Positions 1-11,035 of a DNA stretch of 64,000 nucleotides are shown one piece after another. The notes under the pieces were generated by a model. That model was not told where the DNA came from and ran no database searches. It was given only the letters and a program-made list of their open reading frames with translations. Made by a program: the position numbers and the translations under genes. Source of the stretch: Euphorbia lathyris (Eukaryota; Streptophyta; Magnoliopsida; Malpighiales; Euphorbiaceae); assembly GCF_963576675.1 (NCBI RefSeq), contig NC_088914.1, positions 17,897,001 to 17,961,000 on the forward strand, given 5' to 3'. Each line of letters begins with the position of its first letter. Position 1 is the stretch's first letter.

Positions 1-240
1 AGCTCCAGCTGACAGTATGAAAACTTGAATCAGTGTAGCCTGATATTGCCAGCTCCTCTTGTCCTCCAAACACCAGGAATGCATCCTTTGTTCGGTTAAG
101 GTATTTCAGGATTGCCTTAACTGTCGTCTAGTGCTCATCGCTGGAATCTGACTGGTATCGACTAGTCATGCTTAATGCAAAAGCAACGTCAAGTCTCATA
201 CAGAACATGGAATACATGATAGATCCTACAACTGATGTAT
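1..240 (-). pseudogene. Ty1/copia reverse transcriptase C-terminus/RNase H fragment
   Basis: Read on the minus strand, this stretch translates as a typical copia segment that links the reverse transcriptase to RNase H. It has a GSIMYSMFCMRLDVAFALSM motif, then RYQSD, then an ILKYLNRTKD motif and GYTDSSF (the start of RNase H). One in-frame stop (TAG) lies between the RYQSD and ILKYL motifs, and no LTR is visible. The copy continues beyond the left edge of the window. It is a decayed fragment of the same broad type as the relic at 35.6-38.3 kb. Confidence 0.8.
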
Positions 241-856
241 AAGGAGATGTGTTAAATACTTTACATATGTTTATATATATTGAGATATATTTTTTTTAAT
301 ATATGGAGTTGAAATTTTTAAGTTGATTATGTTATCACCTTAGCTATTAATTATAACATTAATATTTGAAATTTAGTTATTAAATTCTAAATTCTAAAAA
401 CTAATAATTCATATATCCAACAATTAACTCAACTAACTATTGATTTTGTAACTATCAGTTAAGTCAAATTGAAACCTTGAATATTTTTTTTTTTCAAATT
501 TTCATTTTCATTTTATGGCATGTGTTTTATAATAACCTTTAACAAATATAAAAATCATTGTAAAATAAAGCTAGAGTTACTATAATATTGTATGATTTGA
601 GAGTATTTGATTTGAATATATATAGATGCATGATTGGATTTAAACCTAGAAGTAATCATGGTGTCTCCAACTTCATGTTTAATAGATATAACTAGGTGTG
701 GCTTTGAGGCCATAAAAGAAGAAAATATGTATTAACAATAAGTATTAAAGTATAGGGCCACAATGTATGGTATATTATTATTATATTAGACATTTAATTT
801 AAGAGTGGGATCCTAATAAAAACCTCTCCTCTTTTACACTGCAAAAAATTCATTGA
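241..856. other. AT-rich intergenic DNA, nothing recognised
   Basis: Low-complexity AT-rich sequence with short A and T runs. No coding pattern, structural RNA or element end was recognised. Confidence 0.6.
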
Positions 857-872
857 CTCTAGAACATTACTT
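857..872. repeat. LINE target-site duplication, 3' side copy
   Basis: The 16-base word CTCTAGAACATTACTT occurs here and again at 8028-8043, exactly flanking the LINE. A long direct duplication is the usual footprint of target-primed reverse transcription. The T-run at 871-876 is the poly(A) tail of the minus-strand element, so the exact edge is ambiguous by a few bases. Confidence 0.88.
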
Positions 873-925
873 TTTTGGTAGTACAGAGAAGGCCGAAGCC
901 CGGGGAGACAAAACAACAAAAGGGA

Positions 926-3900
926 CTACACTCGAGTTAGACGACTCAGACTCGAGCCACAACTGTCTTCAAATAAGATGTTTTGGAGGCCTGCAGGAGG
1001 CACGTCACACTCATGATGATCCAGTGGAACTGAACCTGCGAAATTCGCCATCCAATCGGAAGCGCGATTGCCTTCCCGATAAGTATGAAGAAAGATGAGA
1101 TCCCAAGACTTATCACGGAAGGCCCGACACCCATTAATAAGCCAGGCTGAGGGGTGCGCTGGACTCACATTATCCTTCATGAAGTTAAGAGCTGTCATCG
1201 AGTCCATTTCCACCACCACTTTACGATACCCCTTCTCCCAAGCTAACCGGAGCCCAAAAAATAGACCCCACAACTCCGCCATCAAAGCATTGCAAATACC
1301 AATGTTGGCAAGGAAGCCTCCACACCACATTCCATTTCCATCCCTAAGGATGCCACCCGCACTAGAGAGCCCAGGATTACCTTTAGAAGCACCATCTGTG
1401 TTAATCTTCACCCAATCAGCGTCAGGCGGCTTCCAAGAGACCCAAGTAGAACAATAACTCTGCCTTGGATCAGAGAGAGGGCAATGAGGATTAAAGTTAT
1501 CCCGAGATTGAGAGATGACAAAGGAAACTTTACAATTGTGATAGGACTTGTCATTGAAAACCAAGTCGTTCCTCCATCTCCAAATCCACCAACTGCAGAC
1601 AGAGAATAAAACCGGCCAGCTAATATTATCAAACACATAATCCACTTGAACATTAGCGGTTATCCAGTCTCTACGGGGGAGAGAGAAGAAAACAGCTCTA
1701 TGCTGGGCAGGGACTAACCGATTCCACATAGTGGTAGCCACGGGACAGTCGCGAAGCACATGAAGGACAATTTCCTCCTTGTTGTAGGCATTACACATGC
1801 CAGAAGTCGCGAGGTGACGATGGCGCCTGACTGCGTTACACATAATTCCCTCATGAGCCACTAACCAAATGAAACATCTGATTCATTCTTGAGTTTGAGG
1901 ATGCCAAATCAATTTCCAAATTGCAGCTGACCAAAAAGGCTGGTCTGATCTAGTGTCAACAAGCCCCCAATATCCTGAGGATACCGTGTAATCCCCACTG
2001 GCGGACTCCGGCCAAAACCAGCAATCCTCCTCCAAAGTTTATGAGAAAATAACAATTGAGGCCAAAAGGAAGAAAGAGGAAGTCGAGAGATACCGGGATA
2101 GTAAGTTCCAGTTCCAACCACCGCTGGGCAACCAAAGGCATCGGACTGAAGCTGCTAAGAGGTCAGTAGGGATGATGGCCGTGGCTTTGTCGAGGAGAGC
2201 TTCAGCACCAACCCATCTGTCATGCCAAAACCGCGTATTGCGCCCGTTATTGACAATCCGACCAGTTCGTGCAATAATAACAGCAGCCCCTCGAACTAAG
2301 CTTCTCCAAGTGTGTGAGCACGGGTGCCGAATCTCAAACATAGCTAAATCATTCTGAGCACGACAGTACTTTTGACTTGATTAGACGGACCCATAGAGGA
2401 TGAGGGGACTTCAACATCGCCCAGCTTAGCTTAGCAAGCATGGTAAGATTGAAAGAATGAGTATCACGAATTCGAAGCCCGCCTTCATGTCTCGGACGAC
2501 TCACAATTGACCAATTAACAAGAGAGGTTGGGCGGATATTGTCTGTACCACCCCAAAGGAAGCGACGGTTGCTGACATCGAGCTTATTACAGATACCTTT
2601 TGGTAGAAGAGTCGTTTGCATCGAGTAACTAGGAATATCACTAGTAACAGATTTTATCAAAGTGAGTCTTCCTGCAAGAGAAAGGTTACGGGCTTTCCAA
2701 CCTGACAGCCGCTGAGTAACTTTGTCAAGAACATATTTATAGGTTTCCTTTGTAACACGGGTATGAATGAGGGGCACTCCCAAATACATGCCCAAGTTAT
2801 CAGTTTTCTTGAACCTGAGGACATTGCAGACGTCCCGTTTGACACTAGTGAGAACATTTCTAGAAAATAACACAAGTAGCACAATAACTCTGCCTTGGAT
2901 CAGAGAGAGAGAAATGAGGATTAAAGTTATCCTGAGATTGAGAGATGACAAAGGAAACCTTACAATTGTGATAGGACTTGTCATTGAAAACCAAGTCGTT
3001 CCTCCATCTCCAAATCCACCAACTGCAGACAGAGAATAAAACCGGCCAGCTAATATTATCAAACACATAATCCACTTGAACATTAGCGGTTATCCAGTCT
3101 CTAAGGGGGAGAGAGAAGAAAATAGCTCTATGCTGGGTAGGGACCAACCGATTCCACATAGTGGTAGCCACGGGACAGTCACGAAGCACATGAAGGACAG
3201 TTTCCTCCTTGCTGCAGGCATTACACATGCCAGAAGTCGCGAGGTGACGATGACGCCTGACTGCGTTAAACATAATTCCCTCATGAGCCACTAACCAAAT
3301 GAAACATCTGATTCGTTCTTGAGTTTGAGGATGCCAAATCAATTTCCAAATTGCAGCTGACCAAAAAGGCTGGTCTGATCTAGTGTCAATAAGCCCCCAA
3401 TATCCCGAGGATACCGTGTAATCCCCACTGGCGGACTCCGGCGAAAACCAGCAATCCTCCTCCAATATTTCTGAGAAAATAACAATTGAGGCCAAAAGGA
3501 AGAGAGAGGAAGTCGAGAGATATCGGGATAGTAAGTTCCAGTTCCAACCACCGCTGGGCAACCAAAGGCATCAGACTGAAGCTGCTAAGAGGTCAGTAGG
3601 GATGATGGCCATGGCTTTGTCGAGGAGAGCTTCAGCACCAACCCATCTGACATGCCAAAACCGCGTATTGCGCCTGTTATTGACAATTCGACCAGTTCGT
3701 GCAATAATAACAGCAGCCCCTCGAACTAAACTTCTCCAAGTGTGTGAGTATGGGTGCCGAATCTCAAACATAGCTAAATCATTCCGAGCACGACAGTACT
3801 TTGACTTGATTAGACGGACCCATAGAGGATGAGGGGACTTCAAGATCGCCTAGCTTAGTTTAGCAAGCATTGCAAGAATGAAAGAATGAGTATCACGAAT

Positions 3901-6478
3901 TCCAAGCCCGCCTTCATGTCTCGGACGGCTCACAATTGACCAATTCACAAGAGAGGTTTGGCGGATATTGTCTGTACCACCCCAAAGGAAGCGACGGTTT
4001 CTGACATCGAGCTTATTACAGATACCTTTTGGTAGAAGAGTCGTTTTCATCGAGTAACTAGGAATAGCACTAGTAACAGATTTTATCAAAGTGAGTCTTC
4101 CTGCAAGAGAAAGGTTATGGGCTTTCCAACCTGATAGCCGCTGAGTAACTTTGTCAAGAACATATTTATAGGTTTCCTTTGTAACACGGGTATGAATGAG
4201 GGGCACTCCCAAATACATGCCCAAGTTATCAGTTTTCTTGAACCCGAGGACATTGCAGATGTCCCGCTTGACACTAGTGAGAACATTTCTAGAAAATAAG
4301 ATTCTAGACTTGGCTTCGCTGACTTTCTTCCTAGAGCTCGCACAAAAAGTATTGAGGATGGATTTGATAACATGGGCTTGGGTGATACTAGCTTCAGCAA
4401 AGAGCACAATGTCATCAGCAAAACAAATGTGCAAAAACCTTGGGCCTTGTGCCGAGAGGTAAAAAGGATGCCAACTTCCGCCCCGGATGGCATCTTCAAT
4501 TAAGTGGCTCAGTCTCTCGAGACACAGCACAAATAGATAAGGGGACAGCGGGTCGCCTTGACGAAGGCCAGGAGAAGGGGTGAACGAAGGGAGCTTCTGA
4601 CCATTCAAGAGAAGAGCCATAGAGGAGGCTGAAATGCAACTCATAATCAAATTGACCATGGGCAATCCCAAACCAAGCAACAGTAAAGTATCCTTCAAAA
4701 AGTTCCAACTGATATGGTCGTAGGCCTTTTCAAGGTCTAACTTAAGGGCCATAAAACCCATCGGACCAGTTTTCCTCCCAAACGAGTGGATAGCTTCCTG
4801 CATGATGATGATGTTGTCAGTGATCTGTCTCCCAGGGATGAAACTGCTCTGAGAGGGACTCACAAGCTGTCCCAGGAAAGGCTTAAGACGATTGACGATG
4901 CACTTCGTGACTATCTTGTAAACAACGTTGCAGAGGCTAATAGGTTGAAACTGTGTGATTGACTCCGGGTTAGGAATCTTCGGAATCAAGGTTATAAGAG
5001 TGTCATTCCAAGCTGGATCAAGAACGCCTGTATTCAGCACTATCAACACAGAAGCGCACATCTGAGACTTTAACATACCCCATAGCTTCTGGTAGAAGCA
5101 AGCTTGAAAGTCGTCAGGGCCAGGGGCTTTATAGGGGTTCATAGAGAAGAGAGCATCATGTACTTCCTTGACAACAAATTGCCGGGAAACAAACTCAAGG
5201 TCATTGGGCTCCCAAGGAGGAAAAACAACACCAGTAACCAGATTAGGCTGAGATGAGCTTTCCTCCGAGTACAGTTGCCAAAGAAATTAAGAGCCATGTC
5301 TTTTAGAATGTTATGATCCCAAACCCAAATACCATTAGTGTCAATCAGCCCTTCCACCTTATTTTTCCTTCGACGAATAACAGTAGACGCATGGAAAAAG
5401 GTAGAGTTTCTATCACCAAACTGAAGCCAATTTATTCGAGATTTTTGGAACCAGAGAATTTTTTCTTGATAAAGAGTGTTATTAAGTTCAGCCACAAGCT
5501 TTCTTTCAAGCCGGAGTAGACCACTCGTAACACGGTTACTAAGATGTTGCTGAACTCCTCCTAGTCTGCGGTACAGACTCTCCTTTCGCTGAAAAATATT
5601 ACCAAACACGTTCCTGTTCCAATTAGAAACCGTTTCGGTAAAGTTGAGCATAGAGTCCTGAATATTAGAATTGACATCCCAATTATTGCAAAAGAAAGTG
5701 TGGAAAGCCTCATGTGTAAGCCAGGCTGTCTGAAATCTAAAAGGAGCTCGGGGGACTGAGGTGGGGCTCTTTAGATGAAGAAGAATCGGGCAGTGGTCGG
5801 AACTGTTTCTCGGTAAGTGTCTGATCGTGGCCTCCGGGAAGCAAGTGCGCCAATCAAGACTACAAAGGGCTCTATCCAACCTGCAGGCAACTCTAGTGCG
5901 GGGTGTGGAGCCCTAAACCATGTAAAATAGGGTCCCAAGAAGTTTAGATCAACCAAGTTCATGAGATTAATCCAATCCGCAAAGAAGCTACACCTTTCCA
6001 AAATACGCATTGACCCGCCTTGCTTTTCAGATGGGGATTTAATGCAGTTAAAGTCCCCAATAATTAAGAGCGGGTTAACCACATTAGTACGGGCAGCAAG
6101 CATGTCTTCCATAAACTGGCGTTTAAAGGCCATCTGGGGACGAACATAGACAAATCACGCATCAAAAATAGGATTATGGATAGATCCGCCAATACTTGAG
6201 ATCCGGGCATGGAGAAACTGTCTGTTATATGATTGAACGGTAAGCTGAACTCTTGAAGCATGCCAAAAGACCCAAATCCCACCACTAAAACCCTCTGTAT
6301 CCACAAAATCAACATTAGAGAACCGTAGTCTACGGCAAATATCAATAGTGCGTGAGCCAGGGAGCCGAGGTTCAAGAATCACAAAAACATCAGGATCAAA
6401 AGAAGCAATCAAATTCCTAGATGCACGCAAGAAACTAGGGCTACTAGCCCCAAAACTATTCTATGAAATAATCTTCAT
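926..6478 (-). pseudogene. LINE ORF2: endonuclease, reverse transcriptase, RNase H (broken)
   Basis: ORF2 starts at 6478 with MKIIS, followed by TAG at 6461-6463 where L1 endonucleases normally have Trp. The endonuclease continues through IGDFNC and the SSDHCPI signature (about 5800). Another stop, TGA at 6155-6157, also replaces a likely Trp. Frameshifts near 5895 and 5270 precede the reverse transcriptase, which has KAPGPDDF at about 5130, LRQGDPLSPYLF, and the catalytic FADD box at 4411-4422. Thumb and zinc-binding (zf-RVT-like) segments follow, and they appear twice because of an internal duplication. RNase H (INTDGASKGNPG, VEMDS, DWMANFAG) ends at 926. The product is the nicking and copying enzyme of the element, and it is non-functional here. 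Confidence 0.88.
1447..4303. repeat. 1.43-kb tandem duplication inside LINE ORF2
   Basis: Bases from about 1447 to 2874 and from about 2876 to 4303 are two head-to-tail copies. Matching landmarks lie 1429-1430 bp apart, for example the word TAGCTAAATC at 2341 and 3771. Each copy encodes the reverse-transcriptase thumb (YLGVPLIHTRV), a zinc-binding segment (HEGIM...CNA...CP) and the linker to RNase H. By eye the copies differ at a few percent of positions. The junction near 2870-2880 changes reading frame, so the duplication itself disables ORF2. Confidence 0.9.
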
Positions 6479-6516
6479 AAGAAAATAAAGGGGAGGACGG
6501 TAAGCCAACAGGCAAA

Positions 6517-7979
6517 TCAATTAGGGAGGAGATTCCCATTCACACTAGAGGCACCAAAGGTGCTCACATCCATGGTTTCCTGCAAGTTAACACTCTGACT
6601 AAAAGGACCAGAGATTTCACTAGAATTCAAGTTCTTGTTAGGGTTAAAAACAATACCTTTGTCCTTATGGCCATTGGGATAAGCAGAGCTTTTGGAGTGT
6701 GGTATTTCAGTCCGGCTTCTCTTCCCACGGTTGGAGGTGTTCTCGAGGTTTAAAGCTACTTGTTTCGAGCTAGAGCCACCAGCATCAATATTCTGGTTAG
6801 GGACATCAACAGGCAGGGAGCCAAAAATATTGTTGTTGGTGATATCTACGAGAGCTCGGGACATGGAATAGACAAAGGAGCCTCTATCGGCCCCATTTTT
6901 TTTAGTACCCTCGGTAGAGGGAACCGTTGCCCTCATCAAAGCATCTCCCCATTCAAGAGACCAGTAGCAAGAGACGGGCTAGTCACAGGTTCAATATTTT
7001 CCTTGGTCACCTCAGAAGTATGCTTGTTTCTAGGCTTGTAAACTCTTTTAGGGACTAACCAAGGACCAATTTCAGATGAAGAGGCTCCCGGATTGGACTT
7101 AGTTTGGGTGCTAGCACTCACATTGGAGTTTGTGGTCATAGTCCCTGCTACTTCTTCCTGGATGCTCGGGAGAGTACAACCATCCTTATTATGCCCGTAT
7201 CTCCCACACCGGGAGCAAGCAACATATAGACCTTCATATTCAACTTTGAAAGGTTCATTATTAATCCAAACTTGGCCAACAAGTGGGCGGGATAGGTCCA
7301 TTTCCACACACACTCTCGCAAACCTAGCTCTCGAGGCTTCAATGGTGTTTTTATCTATTTTAACAGGTTTCCCAACCATACAAGCTATTGCCAAAAGAAG
7401 ATCTTCATCATAATATTACAAAGGAAGTGTTGGAAAACGTACCCATGCCATAGTTGAATTCACAATCGCATCAGACGTAATAAATCCAGGCGACCAGGTT
7501 CTGACTGTTAAATAGTGCCCTTGGACCATCCATGGCCCTCCCCGGACGACACGTTCCCGATCAGAGTCCTTGTCAAAGGTTACCAGGTGGAACCCAAAGC
7601 CTAGGTCCATCATCTCCCACTCGCCCAGTGGTTTCCAAAGAGTCGTAACACGATTCTTGAGAGCAACATACCCAACGTTCCGCCCTAGCAGTTTCACAAT
7701 CAGCGCCTTTTTCCAAGGCTGTTGGAGTCTTTCAATCAATTCAGGGGCAATATTTATCCTTGGCTTCAGTTCATTATTATCCACAAAATCAAAAGACACT
7801 AACCCAAGGGCGTGGAGATCTTCCAGGGTGCGAGCATCAACAATCTCGACATCATCTTCAACAACCTTGTTGTAGAGTCTAGGAGAGACAGGAGCAGACT
7901 GTGACGCTATAGTAATTTGATCTGGAGGGTCTGGAGGTTGGAACGGCGGTGGATTTAGTGGTGGCGAGGTATTGTCCAT
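6517..7979 (-). pseudogene. LINE ORF1: DUF4283 nucleic-acid-binding protein (broken)
   Basis: The start at 7979 is 48 bases inside the element's 5' end. The N-terminal half is a DUF4283-type domain (RNVGYVALKNRV, LGFGFHLVTF, GGPWMVQGHYL). A TAA at 7416-7418 interrupts LPL-YYDEDLL. The same frame then gives a region with a CCHC knuckle (CSRCGRYGHNKDGC) at about 7155-7200. The serine- and asparagine-rich tail lies in a different frame (6939-6517), reached through a 4-base overlap, so a frameshift is likely. In related elements this protein coats the RNA to form the retrotransposition particle. Confidence 0.85.
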
Positions 7980-8027
7980 GGCGGCGGAATAATGAGTATG
8001 AATCCTTCTTATTGCAAGGTATATCTC

Positions 8028-8043
8028 CTCTAGAACATTACTT
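8028..8043. repeat. LINE target-site duplication, 5' side copy
   Basis: Second copy of the 16-base word described at 857-872. It marks the 5' end of the LINE and shows that the element, including its 48-base 5' leader, is delimited on both sides. Confidence 0.88.
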
Positions 8044-8593
8044 GAATGACATCAGAGCTCATTTCAATGACTTTTTTTTCTTGCATTAATTCATTAATTC
8101 TTTTTAACTATATTTACAAGTTATTGACTTTATGCTCATACATGATCTAACTTTAGCAACTAATCTTTTCGTCTTCTCTAACATATATTTTACACGGTTT
8201 TGATTATATGGACCTTAATGACCAAATGAATTTGATCATTAAAGTGCATGTGAACATTCCTAATATTTTACCTCTCTATTTTGATACATCGACTTACCCA
8301 CTTATTTAGGGATAATATAAGATTGCAACCTTATAGTCTACGACATACTTTATAAGTAATTGATAGAATTGTTTGTTGTAAAAATGGGTGCTCCCATCAC
8401 TAATTAGAGCTCTAGAAGTCCCACATAAGGTAGATATGTTCTATTTAAGAAATTCTACCACAACCATGGTATCATGAGGTTGATCCGCCTCTACCTAATC
8501 GATCAATTAGAACTCTAGCAAAGTACCCTAATTCCCCTTCAATGGTATTTTGAACAAATCTCGGGGGGATTTTGACACCTCTAACAATATCTA
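8044..8593. other. Intergenic DNA, nothing recognised
   Basis: AT-rich sequence without a supported gene or element end. It lies between the LINE target duplication and the left end of the Emigrant-like MITE. Confidence 0.55.
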
Positions 8594-9804
8594 CAGTAAA
8601 ACCTCTATATAGGAATACTCTATATAAGAATAACCTTTATTTTGTTATGAAAAAAACTCGGTCCCAACTTGGGCCAGTTATAAATAGGAATAACCTCTCA
8701 AAAGTTATTTGTTATACACTTTTCAAGTCTCACATTTAGAAACTATGCCCCTATATATATATATATTAAGAATTCAAACCAAATTCTAAAATATTAAAAA
8801 AAAGGATAAGTACAAAAAAAAAATGCCTGTGGTATACCGGTTTTGCGAACTCGAACATGTGGTTTTTTTTTTTTTTTTTTTGCAAACAGAGGTCTGTGTT
8901 ACAAACCGTTAGCAAACAGAGGCTAAATTGACTAACGGTGTTAAAATTCAAAGAGAAAAGAGTTAATTTGGTCCTTATATTTATTTATTTTATAAATTAA
9001 CTACCCTAATTATCTAATTATCACAAATAAACCCCAAAATAAAGGAGGAAGAAGAGAGGAGAGAGAGAAGAGAGAGAAAGAATAATGAAAATAAAAAATG
9101 AAAAAGAGATGGAAAAGATGGTATTTTTTATTTTTATTTCTGATTTTGGGGTTTATTTATGATAATTAGATAATTAGGGGGGTTCATTTATAAAATAAAT
9201 AAACATAAGGGTCAAATTAACTCTTTTCTCTTTGAATTTTAACACCGTTAGTCAATTTAGCCTCTGTTTGCTAACGGTTTGTAACACAGACCTCTGTTTG
9301 CAAAAAAAAAAAAAAAAAACCACATGTTCGAGTTCGCAAAACCGGTATACCACAGGCATTTTTTTTGTACTTATCCCTAAAAAAAACTATTGAAATTATC
9401 TATAAGTTGGAAATACAAAATACAACTTGAAATTATAAATATTTAGTATTCTCATTGATGTTTACATTTTTCCCGTAAAACTCTTCCAATTATCTATATA
9501 TTGAAAATCTAAACTCTAAATTGAAATTCTAAATATTTAATTTATTCCATTAATGTCTATTGTTATACATTATATATAAACCATGCATGCCTATGATAAT
9601 CTTAACCAATTTCAAGTGGTATTATTTCTCCAAAAGAAAAAAAAACGAGTTCATCTAACGGAAGGTATTCTTGTTATTGTTAAAATTTAAAATTTTATAT
9701 ATTGAGAAATTTTATTATACCAAACCCTATTTATTAATAACCTCTCAATTGTTATACAAATAGCCCGGTCCCAAATGTATTCCTATATAGAGGTTTTATT
9801 TTAC
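8594..9804. mobile_element. Emigrant-like (pogo/Tc1-mariner) MITE, interrupted
   Basis: The left end begins TA-CAGTAAAACCTCTATA at 8592, and the right end carries the reverse complement of AAAACCTCTATATAGGAATA at about 9777-9798. Emigrant MITEs of the pogo group are known for termini that begin CAGTAAAACCTCTATA and for TA target duplications, and the match to those termini is from memory. The right end is degenerate just outside the inverted repeat, so its last bases are uncertain. A second element (8804-9377) is inserted inside, leaving roughly 0.64 kb of MITE. Confidence 0.65.
8804..9377. mobile_element. Mutator-like foldback MITE nested in the Emigrant-like MITE
   Basis: About 574 bp made almost entirely of two long inverted arms (roughly 240 bases each), starting GGATAAGTAC and ending GTACTTATCCC. 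The arms pair through a unique centre of purine-rich GAGA-type sequence near 9040-9120. It is flanked by the 9-base direct repeat TAAAAAAAA at 8795-8803 and 9378-9386. Long terminal inverted repeats with a 9-bp target duplication are the hallmark of Mutator-like elements. It encodes no protein, so it would need a transposase from elsewhere. The A-rich repeat is simple sequence, so the target-site call is moderate. Confidence 0.78.
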
Positions 9805-10861
9805 TATGATTGGCTTGTTCCAAAATTTAGGTTATAAAAGAATAAGATATAAAAATATCTCTAACGTTGTTAGTTAAAAGTAATTATATTCCTAATATCA
9901 TAAATAGTATAATTGAAGGACAACCACTATTAAATCCACTATAAGATGTTTCTTCTCAAACCTAACTTGAAAGAATGAATCCCAAATATAATAACAAAGC
10001 TCTCAACAATGGAAGCTATTTTTGATTGAATTTCATAAAAGTTACTTTCATTACAAATAAAGGAGTTTATATACTCCCTTCTAGGTTAAGTAAAGATACT
10101 AAAATGCCCCCACTAGGGCTACAAGCAACTAAAGAGCCTTCGGGAAAGAATATGGATAATTAAATAAAAGGCTAGAAAGGAAAATAAGACTAGTAGCACA
10201 ACAGTAATTAGTTCAATGGCAAAATAGTAAATAAAAATATTCCAGCCGTGTCCTCTTAATCCAGCTTCATGAGGAAGGCAACTCAAACGCCCCCACATAC
10301 TGAGTCACTTAACCCGCACGACGTGTGGCTCCAGTCCTGAGCTCCCATGGTATTTCGTCCTTGTTTCGCATGCCGAGCTGCAGTGGCACGCCGAGTGACA
10401 CGACATGCGGAAAGTGACACAGCATGTCACTCAAAGTTCTGTCCCATTTGTCTTTTCATCTCCTCTCATCGGGTTTGTAGTGGAGATGTTTTCATAAATT
10501 TTGTCTTTGTATTCTGCGTAAATTGCGTACCAGTATGGTTCAAAAAATTTACATTTTTTTGTGATTTCATAGTAAACTTAGAGATAAAATGTCTTTAAAC
10601 TCGATGGAATATTTAGATATTAATTTTTTATCTAATGCATTCAAAATACGGAATCAACGATGTATATGTGTAGTAGATATAACAAAATTTATGACTAAAC
10701 AAATATTATGATAATAATATCTAAAATTAACTTAATTTACCAACATTAGATACTCAATTATATTATTTATGATCTTAGGAATAAAATTGTATTTCTAGCA
10801 AGTTTGTTAAAAAGTGCTATTTTTTTTATAATTAGTCTCAATTATCAATGAGTCATAATCG
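9805..10861. other. Non-coding region with a diverged inverted-repeat pair
   Basis: No coding gene is supported. A roughly 40-base segment near 9866-9905 (AATATCATAAATAGTATAAT) recurs in inverted orientation near 10745-10785 (TTATATTATTTATGATCTTA). The pair could be the ends of a decayed DNA transposon of about 0.9 kb. No target duplication was identified, so the element type is left open. Confidence 0.4.
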
Positions 10862-11035
10862 ATAGTTATTAACTTTTTTTTAATTGAAGACTTGGAGGTC
10901 AACCCAAAAGAACCAAAACATCCTAACAAGGTTAGCACACTTCAAATCAAATGGAGTTGAGCCTAAAATATTATTAAAAGAGTACAAAATAAATAATAAA
11001 AGACAAATAAAAAAGCGAAATAAAATACATACAAA

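Larger units (their letters stand above)
873..8027 (-). mobile_element. Near full-length L1-type LINE with RNase H, inactive
   Basis: Non-LTR retrotransposon lying on the minus strand. The 5' end is near 8027 and the 3' poly(A) end (a short T-run here) near 873. It is flanked by a 16-bp target duplication. In order it holds ORF1 (DUF4283 plus a CCHC knuckle), an ORF2 endonuclease, reverse transcriptase, a zinc-binding region and a C-terminal RNase H, the arrangement of plant L1 elements that carry RNase H. Several nonsense codons and frameshifts break both ORFs. A 1.43-kb tandem duplication sits inside ORF2, which makes the element longer than a standard copy. It cannot now make its own proteins. 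Confidence 0.92.
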
